A stretch of 64,000 nt of DNA from Spirosoma terrae (GTDB lineage Bacteria > Bacteroidota > Bacteroidia > Cytophagales > Spirosomataceae). Positions 8,293 through 16,437 of this stretch are shown here, piece by piece. Under the pieces are notes generated by a model that worked only from the letters and a program-made list of their open reading frames with translations, was not told where the DNA came from and searched no databases. The position numbers and the translations under genes are program-made. The stretch spans positions 124,001-188,000 of the forward strand of contig NZ_JAAFZH010000015.1 in NCBI RefSeq assembly GCF_010435915.1. The letters are read 5' to 3'. Within the stretch, counting starts at the first letter, position 1, and each line of letters opens with the position of its first letter.

Positions 8293-9408
8293 TTAAACTG
8301 ATATTTTACGATCGCGGGCAATAGTCAGCCACTCTCCAGTGATCTCTCCCCCTTCTGCTACGTATGCCCGCTCATACAGAGCAACGGTTGGACAGATATG
8401 GTTAGGAATTCCGTACAACACATCGCCAACCCGAAAGTCGTGCCCCGCCTGCGCTTCCAGCACCAGATGTTCTTCACTCTGACCCACAGCTTTCAGATCG
8501 GGGGCATTCAGGAAGCTTACCCGCTGTGCCAGTTCGCCTTCCGATGCCACTGACTTATGCCCCAGATCAACACAAACTTTTGTGTCACCAGGCAATGAAA
8601 TAACTCGAGTTACCACCAATGCTGCGGGCGAAAACGGCTGTTCCGGCAATCCGCTTTTGTAGCCTTTATCCCAATAAATAAACGTACCGGGACTGCATTC
8701 AACGTTTTGCCGTTTTGCATGAATGGGGAATGTAGGACTGCCGCCTACTACAATCACTGGCGTTTCAAACCCTTGTTCGACCAGACGATCACGAAGTTGC
8801 TGAACCGGAAGAAAGGCCGCATCGCAGTCTAGGGTACGAATCGTAATGTCGGGGTTCCGAAGATGACCGTCATAGGCATGTAGGCCTACAGGCTTAACGC
8901 CTTCTAGTTTGGCGACTTCCGAATAGAGCGTCAATACCTCGCCGTCGGGCGTAATGCCCGTACGGTTCATACCTACATTTAGGTCGATATAAACCGGTAC
9001 AACCAGCCCACTGGCAACAGCCATATCGGATAGCTGTTGAGCCGTCGTCAGATTGTCAATCAAGCAGGCGAACCTGACCGCCGGATAGACATTCATTAAA
9101 GCCAATAGGCGATGCATTTTCGCTACGTTAGGCTGGTAAGCCAGCAGGATATCCATAGCACCGCATATGGCCAGCATTTCGGCCTCCGCAATGGTTGCAC
9201 ACTTGAACTTCTGAATGCCCGCATCCAGCATCATCCGAGTTGCCTCCCGCGATTTATTCGTCTTTACATGCGGACGTAGACGCGTTACGTCGTCAATTGA
9301 ATCGATCAGCAAGTTGATATTCTCCCGAACTCGTTCCGGATAAATTACCAGCGCAGGCGTATCGAGCTGATTACTGTCAGTTAGTTGATACCAGGGCGTT
9401 TGCTGCAT
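8293..9408 (-). CDS. D-threonine aldolase-like PLP enzyme (alanine racemase fold)
   Basis: A 371-residue fold-type III PLP enzyme with an alanine-racemase N-terminal barrel and a D-serine dehydratase-like C-terminal domain. The PLP Lys is in RPHVKTNKS near residue 50, and the C-terminal metal-binding motif is H337-x-C339 in PNHICPTV. Known members cleave D-threonine and other D-3-hydroxy amino acids to glycine plus aldehyde, or dehydrate D-serine; sequence alone does not separate the two. It starts 3 bases after the RidA stop, so they form one transcription unit. RidA removes the reactive enamine and imine intermediates that PLP dehydratases release, which makes a dehydratase or deaminase activity plausible here. 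Confidence 0.87.
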   Translation of the reverse strand: MQQTPWYQLTDSNQLDTPALVIYPERVRENINLLIDSIDDVTRLRPHVKTNKSREATRMMLDAGIQKFKCATIAEAEMLAICGAMDILLAYQPNVAKMHRLLALMNVYPAVRFACLIDNLTTAQQLSDMAVASGLVVPVYIDLNVGMNRTGITPDGEVLTLYSEVAKLEGVKPVGLHAYDGHLRNPDITIRTLDCDAAFLPVQQLRDRLVEQGFETPVIVVGGSPTFPIHAKRQNVECSPGTFIYWDKGYKSGLPEQPFSPAALVVTRVISLPGDTKVCVDLGHKSVASEGELAQRVSFLNAPDLKAVGQSEEHLVLEAQAGHDFRVGDVLYGIPNHICPTVALYERAYVAEGGEITGEWLTIARDRKISV

Positions 9409-9411
9409 CGG

Positions 9412-9888
9412 TTAAACGAGTTCAAATAACGCTTCAACTTCTACCGGTATATTATCGGGAAGCGAGCCCATACCCACCGCTGACCGAACTCCAATTCCGT
9501 TTTCAGTTCCCCAGACGTCGGCAAACAATTCGCTGCAGCCGTTAATTACGTAGGGATGGCGTTCAAATTCGGATACACAATTGACCATGCCCAGCACCTT
9601 GATGACACGTTTAACGCGGTCCAGGCTTCCCAGATGCGTCTTGATGGTCGATAGAATGGTCAGACCTACCTGACGGGCAGCCAGCTTCCCTTCTTCCATA
9701 TCCATGTCAGCACCGATACGTCCTATAATCAGGCTCTTATCGTCACGAACCGGGCCGTGTCCCGATACGTACAGGTATTTACCGTCAATCAAATAAGGCT
9801 TATATACGCCCAGGGGCTGAGGGGCAGGTGGCAACGAAAGGCCTGTTTTAGCAAAGGCCGCTTCGGGCGACAAAATGTCAACTTGCAT
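9412..9888 (-). CDS. RidA family reactive-intermediate deaminase
   Basis: A 158-residue RidA/YjgF/UK114 protein, slightly longer than the usual 125-130 residues because of an N-terminal extension of the YjgF-like group 2 type. The segment NGIGVRSAVGMGSLPDNIPV carries the conserved Arg that in RidA binds the substrate carboxylate, followed by the typical VEVEALFEL end. RidA proteins hydrolyse 2-aminoacrylate and related imines. It is the first gene of an operon with a D-threonine aldolase-like PLP enzyme 3 bases downstream, a recurring pairing in bacteria. Confidence 0.9.
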   Translation of the reverse strand: MQVDILSPEAAFAKTGLSLPPAPQPLGVYKPYLIDGKYLYVSGHGPVRDDKSLIIGRIGADMDMEEGKLAARQVGLTILSTIKTHLGSLDRVKRVIKVLGMVNCVSEFERHPYVINGCSELFADVWGTENGIGVRSAVGMGSLPDNIPVEVEALFELV

Positions 9889-10395
9889 ACTACGTTGATT
9901 TTAGAACAATGGAGCAATTGAAAAGGGAATAGTCAACGGTACGTTAACTGACAGCCAGGCTGTTCAGAAAACGGAAACAGGTCAAACTCATGAATCAGCA
10001 AGAGATTGACTATCTACTGTTGACTAGACGTGCCCAAACTTAAGCCAAAACGGCCATAAAGAAGATAATTGATACAGGAAATAAACAGGAACTCCGCCAA
10101 TACGATAGCAGCCTTGTAAGCTATCCGGGAAAATTCACTAGTAGACTTACTGGATTAAGAGCACTACGTATCAATACCGTAAAGCTGGTGTTAGCGACCC
10201 TCAATTGGTATTTGGAGACAGGTTGTAGAGGGTCTTCGGCCCACAGAAATAATTAATTATTTTCTAAACACTTACACCATTTAATATACTTTCCCGAAAC
10301 TAAAACCGTCCCGTTGGCTCAGGTTTTCAATCACTTAGCTTATAATGAAGTTAGGTAAATGAAATCATTACTCAACTTACTTAAGCTTCTTCGTC
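9889..10395. other. Intergenic region, no gene recognised
   Basis: About 500 bases between the start of the minus-strand ridA gene and the start of the small plus-strand membrane protein gene. It must contain promoters for both directions. I see no convincing open frame, structured RNA or repeat in it. Confidence 0.6.
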
Positions 10396-10557
10396 ATGGG
10401 AAATTTATTGTACACCATTGCGGTGGTCCTAATCATTATCTGGCTGTTAGGTTTTTTAGGATTTAACAGCTTTGGGCTGGGTGGCCTGATCCACGTACTA
10501 CTTGTTATTGCCGTCATTGCGGTAATTCTTCGCCTAATTCAGGGACGAAGCGTGTAG
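10396..10557 (+). CDS. Small hydrophobic membrane protein, lmo0937 family
   Basis: A 53-codon gene. The product begins MGNLLYTIAVVLIIIWLLGF, then GFNSFGLGGLIHVLLVIAVI and ends ILRLIQGRSV, giving two transmembrane helices separated by a Gly-rich turn with a basic C-terminus. This matches the layout of the lmo0937 family of small membrane proteins (helix - GGLIH - helix - R-L-I-x-G-R), which often respond to stress. The exact role is unknown. A strong hairpin with a T-run lies 36 bases downstream, so it is probably a single-gene transcript. Confidence 0.82.
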   Translation: MGNLLYTIAVVLIIIWLLGFLGFNSFGLGGLIHVLLVIAVIAVILRLIQGRSV

Positions 10558-10592
10558 CGGCTTTATCAGGTCTCCAGCACTTTCTTTAGACA

Positions 10593-10647
10593 ACTTCCAA
10601 CTCATGGAGAATAGCTCATTAAAGCATTTTCTCTATGAGTTGGAAGT
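10593..10647 (+). terminator. Rho-independent terminator of the small membrane protein gene
   Basis: Arms of 13 perfect base pairs (ACTTCCAACTCAT and its complement), extended by partial pairing around the loop, followed on the plus strand by a run of seven T. Confidence 0.85.
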
Positions 10648-10651
10648 TTTT

Positions 10652-11392
10652 TTATAAGTTTCGTAGACGCTTCTGGAGCGATGGCATTTCACTAACATCA
10701 TACCACTCGTCACTTCCTATATTTAGCCACTGCCCTTCCTGACGAGGTCGCTTTAGCTGCGCTTCTTCCTCCTCAAACTCGTGGTTATAAACTTCAGCCA
10801 TAGTATGCTGAAGCACTGACCAGGGCACGGTTTTGCGTTGTTCCCGTTTATTGATGAACGTAACGATTTGAACGGTTCGCTCAGCAAATGACGCAGTCAG
10901 ACGGAGCTCCATATCGTTTTGTTTCCCCGAAAAATCGAGGTAGGTAAGCTCGAAAGGACGTTCGCGGCCAACTAGTTCATAGCTCGCCTGAATCAGTTCC
11001 TGCATTAAGTACTGCCAGTCCTCAGCATTATTAGGCCGTCCTTTCTTTATAGACCCCGTTGATACGTCCAGCTCGACCTCCCAATAATCATCGTCTTCGC
11101 CCAGCTTTTCCTCATCAAACTCCTGAAGCTGTGTTTTTCCAATGAACGTGTCAAAAGCAGACAACCAGGTTTTCGGTAATCGTCCCGACCACTTAAAATC
11201 GTCGTCTCGGGTATAGCCCTCGGCAATCAGCTCATCGTCGTCAATATCATCCCGATCGGGATACGTAATGGCTAAATCAATCTGAAGCGATTGACTGGCA
11301 ATAGCCTGAGCAGTAAGGACATAAAAATAAGCGTAGGGCGCAGGTAGCGACCGGGCTGTTTGGTATCGAATTTGAATTGTTTTGAAAGACAT
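10652..11392 (-). CDS. Conserved acidic protein of unknown function
   Basis: A 246-residue soluble, strongly acidic protein with no signal peptide or membrane segment. Acidic clusters (RDDIDDDELIAEGYTRDDDF, about 47-66; EEKLGEDDDYWEVELD; EFEEEEAQ) alternate with aromatic residues, and a likely mixed alpha/beta core is seen about 125-205. I do not recognise the family; it resembles hypothetical proteins that I associate with Cytophagales. It follows menE on the same strand with only 29 bases between them, so it may be co-transcribed with that menaquinone gene. Coding reality is well supported by length, composition and context. Confidence 0.75.
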   Translation of the reverse strand: MSFKTIQIRYQTARSLPAPYAYFYVLTAQAIASQSLQIDLAITYPDRDDIDDDELIAEGYTRDDDFKWSGRLPKTWLSAFDTFIGKTQLQEFDEEKLGEDDDYWEVELDVSTGSIKKGRPNNAEDWQYLMQELIQASYELVGRERPFELTYLDFSGKQNDMELRLTASFAERTVQIVTFINKREQRKTVPWSVLQHTMAEVYNHEFEEEEAQLKRPRQEGQWLNIGSDEWYDVSEMPSLQKRLRNL

Positions 11393-11421
11393 TGTTTGTC
11401 AGCGGGCAACGTGGCTCAAAG

Positions 11422-12501
11422 TTAGCGTATTTGAGCTATTGTGGCATTCCGATCAATTTTACCCGTAGGAGTTTCTATAAACGTCGGAACGGCTATCATC
11501 TCTTTGGGAACGGCATAATTGCCGAACTGCTCTCGAACGTTATGCTGAATGAACATAAACTGCTCCTCACTAATCAGCTCTCGTTCAACGACAAGAACAA
11601 TTTTCTGACCAAGGCGCTGATCAGGCAAACCACTCACAAACAAGCGTGGCAACGTCGTTTCAGGATTGAGGGCTACCAGTGTTTCCAGACTTATCTGTTC
11701 AATCTGTTCTGGCTGTATTTTTACCCCTCCGCTGTTAATAACGGTATCTGCCCGTCCCACTAATCGGAACTGGATCGGTTGTCTATCCGTCAACAACTCC
11801 ACTACGTCGTTAGTCTGTACGCACTCGAAATTGGTCGCGGCCGAGGTGATATGCAGACAGCCTCGCTCATCAATACCCAGCTCAACCCCATCCAACGCCG
11901 TAAAAAAGGCACTCTTACCAGCACCATTTAACCGACGTAGGGCAATATGCGACACCGTTTCTGTCATGCCATACGTAGCATAAACGGGTGCTTCAATCTG
12001 TTGGCATAGCTGTTCTAGTCCTGGACTCGTAGCGGCCCCACCTACCAGGATGGCCTTCATCCTGTTCAGAATTAGCAATCTATCGGGTGTAGTTTCCAGA
12101 ATGGTCTGGAGTTGTAGCGGCACAAGGGCCGTAAAGTCAAAACTAGTACTGGTGGACGAAAAAGCCGCTAACGGATTGCCTGACGGTTCAACGATCGTCA
12201 TGACCATGCCTACTTCCATTCCCCGAACAAGCATCATGACCCCTGCTACGTAGCGTATATTCAGGCAAACCAGCGCCCTATCGCCTGGCATAAGGCCGAG
12301 CGTTCTGGCCGTCAGTAACGCACTTGCCTTCATTTGATCACGCGTCAGCGAAATAGGTTTGGGCGTACCAGTCGAACCGGAAGTATGGAGTATGAAAGTA
12401 GACTGACCACGCAGCCAGTTCTGGCAGAAAGCAAGCGCTTCCGTTTCATAATCCGTTGCTGGAATCGGCCAGAATTCCGGAAATCGGGGATCAATAGTCA
12501 T
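11422..12501 (-). CDS. menE: o-Succinylbenzoate-CoA ligase-like AMP-binding enzyme
   Basis: A 359-residue adenylate-forming enzyme, short as is usual for Bacteroidota MenE. It shows the P-loop FILHTSGSTGTPKPI (about 36-50), the ATP-binding TYGMTETVSH (about 175), the hinge region GRADTVINSGGVKIQPEQIE (about 248-267) and the C-terminal catalytic Lys in TPTGKIDR. MenE activates o-succinylbenzoate with CoA in menaquinone synthesis, the step before MenB. menB lies 1.2 kb away on the opposite strand, which supports this role over other acyl-CoA ligases. An acidic protein of unknown function follows after 29 bases. Confidence 0.88.
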   Translation of the reverse strand: MTIDPRFPEFWPIPATDYETEALAFCQNWLRGQSTFILHTSGSTGTPKPISLTRDQMKASALLTARTLGLMPGDRALVCLNIRYVAGVMMLVRGMEVGMVMTIVEPSGNPLAAFSSTSTSFDFTALVPLQLQTILETTPDRLLILNRMKAILVGGAATSPGLEQLCQQIEAPVYATYGMTETVSHIALRRLNGAGKSAFFTALDGVELGIDERGCLHITSAATNFECVQTNDVVELLTDRQPIQFRLVGRADTVINSGGVKIQPEQIEQISLETLVALNPETTLPRLFVSGLPDQRLGQKIVLVVERELISEEQFMFIQHNVREQFGNYAVPKEMIAVPTFIETPTGKIDRNATIAQIR

Positions 12502-12557
12502 TCAAAAATCATTTCAACGCCTAGTACAGCTCAACCATCAAGCAGAACAGCTTCCTG

Positions 12558-13016
12558 CTACGTGTGCACTCGGAGCGTACCATTAGCCAGATCGGCAACC
12601 AAATATTGTTTTAGCGCTTGTTTAGCAGGGCCTACTATAACTTTACCCGTCGTATCGTAGCGCGATAAGTGAAGCGGGCAATAATACTGGTTTTCAGCAG
12701 GCTTATAGACGAGAAGTGTCCCCCCTGGCGACACACACGTACATCTGGACGATGCAGCCACAAAATCACCGGCTTTCGTCTGGGCCACAATCACATTATT
12801 CACGATCACATAGCCGCCTTTTTCGTTGAGATTTTCGTTGCCTTTTTCGGCCAGATTAATCACAAAATCGAGCGATTGATCTGGGTCGGTAGTTGGATTT
12901 TCGTCATCAGCTTTCGCACAACCTGCACTCCAGGGCATCAGAAGAAGAGCGCCCGCGCTCGCACCGATTAAGCGAAAAAACTCATGTCGATCCATGGTAG
13001 GTAGGGTGTTTTCCAT
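12558..13016 (-). CDS. Rieske-like [2Fe-2S] lipoprotein with altered ligand motif
   Basis: A 152-residue protein with an N-terminal RHEFFRLIG segment, a hydrophobic stretch and a lipobox-like SAGC (C33), indicating an exported lipoprotein anchored in a membrane. The C-terminal domain has the Rieske fold pattern, but the first ligand motif reads C92-T-C94 where Rieske proteins have C-x-H. The second motif is the normal C113-x2-H116 (CPLH). The cluster, if formed, would have three Cys and one His ligand. The signal segment carries R-H rather than twin Arg. A start at the Met of MDRHEFF is also possible. Function is unknown; electron transfer or a structural role near the quinone pathway is a guess. 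It is divergent from the DUF2452 gene. Confidence 0.8.
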   Translation of the reverse strand: MENTLPTMDRHEFFRLIGASAGALLLMPWSAGCAKADDENPTTDPDQSLDFVINLAEKGNENLNEKGGYVIVNNVIVAQTKAGDFVAASSRCTCVSPGGTLLVYKPAENQYYCPLHLSRYDTTGKVIVGPAKQALKQYLVADLANGTLRVHT

Positions 13017-13027
13017 GCCGGTTCTTG

Positions 13028-13035
13028 TATTTTTG
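13028..13035 (+). promoter_or_regulatory. Candidate -7 box of the DUF2452-menB unit
   Basis: TATTTTTG matches TAnnTTTG, about 93 bases upstream of the preferred ATG at 13128. No clear -33 element is visible at the expected distance. Confidence 0.35.
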
Positions 13036-13127
13036 CGACGATGTCAGTTTTCTGATGTAAAGATCACTTTTTTTTGTCATTCAACGACAGCAAACCTTGT
13101 TGTTCGCCGGGTGGTTACCCAACTAGT

Positions 13128-13592
13128 ATGGAAGAAGCTAAAGTATTTGTCAATCCAATTTCTCCAGACAAGGTTGCAGAAGCACCGGGACTTTTGGAGT
13201 ATGCGCATACAGCTGGCGGAGCAGTTATCCGCCCTGAAGACAAAGGCAAGATCACCGGTCGGGCGGTAGCCGCCATGCGTGAACAAACCGATATGCAACT
13301 CAGCCAGTTGTATAAGCAAATGCAGCTGCTGGCTGAGCAGGCTACGGCCATTCGCAATCGGGTTGAAATCTCAGAACGGATTTATGCCGCTCAGATGAGT
13401 TTCGAGCCCGTTGTTGGACATACGTATTATTTCTATCAGCGAAAAAACGGAACCGATCTCTTGTCGATGATTGCACCCTCCGAATGGGGGCGTAAATTTC
13501 CATTTGAGCGCTGTCTGGCTACCGTCCGTATGATGGCCGATCATACCTGGGATGTATTTTATCACGAATCTGAATTTTCAATGGGCGATTGA
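13128..13592 (+). CDS. DUF2452 family protein
   Basis: A protein of about 154 residues that I recognise as DUF2452, a family of unknown function with conserved segments near FVNPISPDKVAEAPGLLEYA, KITGRAVAAMREQTDMQL and FEPVVGHTYYFY. It is soluble and has no signal peptide. The longest frame starts at a TTG at 13074, adding 18 residues (MSFNDSKPCC and so on) that look unlike the domain, so I place the start at ATG 13128. It is followed by menB 78 bases downstream on the same strand and shares an upstream gap with the divergent Rieske-like lipoprotein gene. Confidence 0.82.
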   Translation: MEEAKVFVNPISPDKVAEAPGLLEYAHTAGGAVIRPEDKGKITGRAVAAMREQTDMQLSQLYKQMQLLAEQATAIRNRVEISERIYAAQMSFEPVVGHTYYFYQRKNGTDLLSMIAPSEWGRKFPFERCLATVRMMADHTWDVFYHESEFSMGD

Positions 13593-13670
13593 GTGGACGA
13601 CAGAATAACCGATCTTGCTACAGAGGACGTTTTTCACTCTTTCACTCAGTCGCTAATTCATTCATTAACT

Positions 13671-14495
13671 ATGCAAAGCAACTACCCCTGGGAAACCATT
13701 AAAGAGTACCAGGAAATTATCTTCAGCTATTACGAAGGCATTGCCAAAATCAGCATCAACCGCCCTCATAAACGGAATGCGTTTACTCCGCTGACGGTCA
13801 AAGAAATGTCGGAAGCGATGGAAATTGCCCGGCAGGACGAACGGGTTGGCGTTATTATTCTGACGGGTGAAGGCGGTGAAGCCTTCTGTAGTGGTGGCGA
13901 TCAGTCGGTTCGCGGTCATGGTGGATACGTTGGCGAAGATAGCGTTCCCCGCCTGAACGTACTGGATCTACAAATGCAGATTCGCCGGATTCCTAAACCT
14001 GTCATTGCCATGGTGGCCGGTTATGCTATTGGTGGTGGCCATGTACTGCACGTTGTCTGTGATCTTAGTATCGCTGCCGACAATGCCCGTTTTGGTCAGA
14101 CAGGCCCTAAAGTGGGTAGTTTTGACGGGGGTTTTGGTGCATCGTATCTGGCCCGTATTGTTGGCCAGAAAAAAGCACGCGAGATCTGGTACCTGTGCGA
14201 TCAGTACGATGCGCAGGAAGCCCTCGACATGGGACTCGTCAATAAAGTGGTTCCTCTCGATCAGCTGGAAGAAACAACCATTGCCTGGTGTCGTAAAATC
14301 CTCGACAAGAGCCCCATTGCGCTACGTATGCTTAAGGCCTCGTTTAATGCGGAACTAGACGGGCAGGCGGGTATTCAGCAGTTGGCTGGTGATGCCACAC
14401 TGCTATACTATCTTTCTGAAGAAGCTAAAGAAGGAAAAGACGCGTTCCTGGAAAAGCGGAAACCCGATTTCAGCAAATTCCCTAAGTTTCCCTAG
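13671..14495 (+). CDS. menB: 1,4-Dihydroxy-2-naphthoyl-CoA synthase
   Basis: A 274-residue crotonase-superfamily enzyme that closes o-succinylbenzoyl-CoA to 1,4-dihydroxy-2-naphthoyl-CoA in menaquinone synthesis. Diagnostic MenB features are the substrate-binding [15 protein letters not shown] (about 30-44), [13 protein letters not shown], the oxyanion-hole region [22 protein letters not shown], and [23 protein letters not shown] with the MenB-specific Asp and Ser. The C-terminus [13 protein letters not shown] is also typical. The longest frame starts at GTG 13593, but ATG 13671 gives the usual MenB length. It is followed by a strong terminator. Confidence 0.95.
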   Translation: MQSNYPWETIKEYQEIIFSYYEGIAKISINRPHKRNAFTPLTVKEMSEAMEIARQDERVGVIILTGEGGEAFCSGGDQSVRGHGGYVGEDSVPRLNVLDLQMQIRRIPKPVIAMVAGYAIGGGHVLHVVCDLSIAADNARFGQTGPKVGSFDGGFGASYLARIVGQKKAREIWYLCDQYDAQEALDMGLVNKVVPLDQLEETTIAWCRKILDKSPIALRMLKASFNAELDGQAGIQQLAGDATLLYYLSEEAKEGKDAFLEKRKPDFSKFPKFP

Positions 14496-14520
14496 AAGCA
14501 AATACATACTAGATAAAATA

Positions 14521-14548
14521 AGCCCCTGGAAATTTCTTTCCAGGGGCT
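14521..14548 (+). terminator. Rho-independent terminator after menB
   Basis: A perfect 12-base stem (AGCCCCTGGAAA and its complement) around a 4-base loop, followed by a T-rich stretch. Confidence 0.88.
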
Positions 14549-14572
14549 TTCTATTTGTTTATGGCCAATTGC

Positions 14573-14884
14573 TCAATCCCGTTGCTGATGCGAGGCTTTT
14601 GACAATACACTACTAATGTCGCGGCCAACCTGAAGACCAACCTCATTCAGGTAAAATTGATTGGAGGTATCCTGTTTAGTTGCCCGATGGGCCGATACGG
14701 TATAATCTAAATAACTGTATGCTTGTTCGTAGGCTATTTTCTGCGAACCGGTCGTTTCTGCAAATCGATCATGGAGCAGTTGCAGAATATCGACCATTAT
14801 CTCATTAACTGTATCAATATCAGCAGTTGCGTTCGCAGCAGCGGCTCTAAGTTCAGCATACTTTTGGGCTAGATGAGCAGGCAT
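14573..14884 (-). CDS. Small helical protein of unknown function
   Basis: A 103-residue soluble protein rich in Ala, Thr and charged residues and likely all-helical (ELRAAAANATADIDTVNEIM, LQLLHDRFAETTGSQKIAYE). It has no signal peptide and no motif that I recognise. It stands alone, convergent with menB. It is long enough, and has a plausible amino-acid composition, to be a real gene, but I cannot assign a family. Confidence 0.55.
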   Translation of the reverse strand: MPAHLAQKYAELRAAAANATADIDTVNEIMVDILQLLHDRFAETTGSQKIAYEQAYSYLDYTVSAHRATKQDTSNQFYLNEVGLQVGRDISSVLSKASHQQRD

Positions 14885-15087
14885 ACTTAATAAAGAAGAT
14901 ACGGTTAAGTAATTTCACCGTAAAAGTACTTAAATCCCGTAATACTCGACAACTACAGGCACCCAAAGTTACTATATTTATTAATTGGGCTCTATAAATA
15001 AAATTGATTTACCAAGTAGAGCCTTATAAACACAAGGGGTTTTCTTCTTCATACCAACCCCTAAAACAACGTTGCGGAATAGACAAT

Positions 15088-15169
15088 AAAAAGCCCGGTT
15101 GTTCGGACCAACCGGGCTGGAGTTAAACCGCTAGGGCGAACCTGCGAGGTTTTACCCATTTTGACAACG
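15088..15169 (-). ncRNA. Candidate small structured RNA ending in a terminator
   Basis: On the minus strand TACTTTTG (15177-15170) matches the -7 consensus TAnnTTTG. It is followed by about 80 bases containing a possible stem (GTAAAACC with GGTTTAAC, one mismatch), an inner Cys-loop-like CGC/GCG pairing and the terminator hairpin AGCCCGGTTG with a TTTTT tail. A start at ATG 15160 would give only about 30 codons of unremarkable protein. No Rfam family was recognised. The -33 element is weak, so this is a candidate only. Confidence 0.35.
15092..15118 (-). terminator. Minus-strand terminator-like hairpin
   Basis: Ten-base arms (AGCCCGGTTG and its complement) with a 7-base loop, followed on the minus strand by TTTTTATT. 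It is 263 bases from the upstream stop codon, so it more probably ends a separate short transcript. Confidence 0.65.
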
Positions 15170-15325
15170 CAAAAGTACAGATTGCTCCCCAAAAGAAAAA
15201 TTAAAAAATCGGCTGACTACCAATACGTCTCCTATTTCTAACACAGCTTCGACACTAATTTTCTTAACAGAACTCTACCTACTGATATGAATATTAGCAT
15301 CGGCAACAATCAACCTCAAACAAAA

Positions 15326-15354
15326 AGCCCGCTACGTAGTGAACGTAACGGGCT
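15326..15354 (-). terminator. Terminator of the 15435-16028 gene
   Basis: Twelve-base arms (AGCCCGCTACGT with one mismatch) with a 5-base loop and a minus-strand TTTTTGTTTG tail, about 80 bases after the stop codon. Confidence 0.75.
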
Positions 15355-15434
15355 GAGCATTGGGCGCAACCAGACTTGTCCGAAAAGCCAGATCGCTTAG
15401 TTGAGAATTTGAATGCTATAAGCTAAGATGTTTC

Positions 15435-16028
15435 TTAGTGCTTAATTTCTACTTTAGAGAAGAATTGCTTCTGGTCTGGGCCAACCACAAAGGTGTAGGT
15501 TCCTTCTGGAAGAGACGACAAATCATAACGGCCAGCCGTGCCTTTCAACGCTCCAGCCTGAACCAGTACGTTCTGCGAATCGTAGATGGCGATATTAGCA
15601 GCATCTACATTTTTAGCAGGCAGTACTACTTCAAATTTATTTTTCTCGTAAGACGATACAGTTGGTTGCAAAATCTGCTTCTGGCTGCGCTCATCTACAG
15701 TTACTACATTTCCCCGGATCGCCAGCACCTGCGACATCCAGTACGTATTGTTGGTAGCTGTCAGGTAATACTGACCATCTGGCAAACCGTTCAGATTGAA
15801 CGATGTTGTTCCTTTCTGACCTTTAGCAACATTGCCCTGGTAAAGCAGATTTCCGTCGGCATCGATAATTGCCACTTCAACCGGCTCAGCCGTTTGTGTA
15901 TATAAGCGTACTTTCTTTTGTTCGGACTTCTCAACATTAACCCCGCTTACGACTGAACCATTGTCGGCATTAACCGCCAGACTCCATACTGAAAGCAGTA
16001 CAGCAATTGATAAACGGACCTTTTTCAT
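15435..16028 (-). CDS. Secreted protein with two beta-sandwich repeats
   Basis: A 197-residue protein with a clear signal peptide (MKKVRLSIAVLLSVWSLAVNA). The mature part has two similar units of about 65 residues: one around KVRLYTQTAEPVEVAIID-DGN-L-NLNGLPDGQYYLTA (40-105), the other around KFEVVLPAKNVDAANIAIYD-QNVL-DLSSLPEGTYTFVV (130-195). Each ends in a L-P-x-G-x-Y turn, resembling the beta-sandwich modules found in type IX secretion cargo, though no standard C-terminal sorting signal is obvious. I do not know its function. It is monocistronic, with a terminator 80 bases downstream. Confidence 0.75.
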   Translation of the reverse strand: MKKVRLSIAVLLSVWSLAVNADNGSVVSGVNVEKSEQKKVRLYTQTAEPVEVAIIDADGNLLYQGNVAKGQKGTTSFNLNGLPDGQYYLTATNNTYWMSQVLAIRGNVVTVDERSQKQILQPTVSSYEKNKFEVVLPAKNVDAANIAIYDSQNVLVQAGALKGTAGRYDLSSLPEGTYTFVVGPDQKQFFSKVEIKH

Positions 16029-16437
16029 TGGATAGTAATTTTAATTTTTCCGTGACAAAGGTGATAACAAAAGTCCATTCATTGCAATATATGCGCACCT
16101 CACAACGCTTTACAGATCAAAATATCTTATAAAAAGACAATATTTTATAGACAAAATAGGTCTTTTATAAAAATAGTACAACAAGTCCCCATTAATTACG
16201 CATACATTGTACTTTTCTAATAATCCTAAAATATAGGACTATCCACAAAATGAAGTAAAATCAGCATACAAATTATCCTATTTGCCCGATTGACTGTCTT
16301 TTTTTTAAACGTTGACAACCCCGATCATTGGGCGAATTTGAGCCTTATTAATGCTGTTAGTCTGGCCGTAAAAACATAAAAAAGCGGTTCGATAGTGAGC
16401 ACTATCGAACCGCTTTGACCTGTTGAAATCAGCCGAC
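16029..16437. other. AT-rich intergenic region
   Basis: About 400 bases between two minus-strand genes. It is strongly AT-rich, contains the dps terminator at its right end, and should hold the promoter of the secreted-protein gene. No gene recognised. Confidence 0.6.
16381..16416 (-). terminator. Terminator of the dps gene
   Basis: A perfect 16-base stem (AAAGCGGTTCGATAGT and its complement) with a 4-base loop and a minus-strand T-run, 22 bases after the dps stop codon. Confidence 0.92.

Larger units (their letters stand above)
14885..15434. other. Intergenic region with hairpins, no protein gene
   Basis: About 550 bases between two minus-strand genes. It holds two G/C-rich hairpins with minus-strand T-runs (15092-15118 and 15326-15354) and a candidate short minus-strand transcript ending at the first one. 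I see no convincing protein gene in the remainder. Confidence 0.6.

Noticed and set aside
15085-15177. tRNA or tmRNA gene
   Set aside because: The folded segment lacks a cloverleaf, a T-loop GTTCRA motif and a CCA end; it is kept only as a candidate small RNA.
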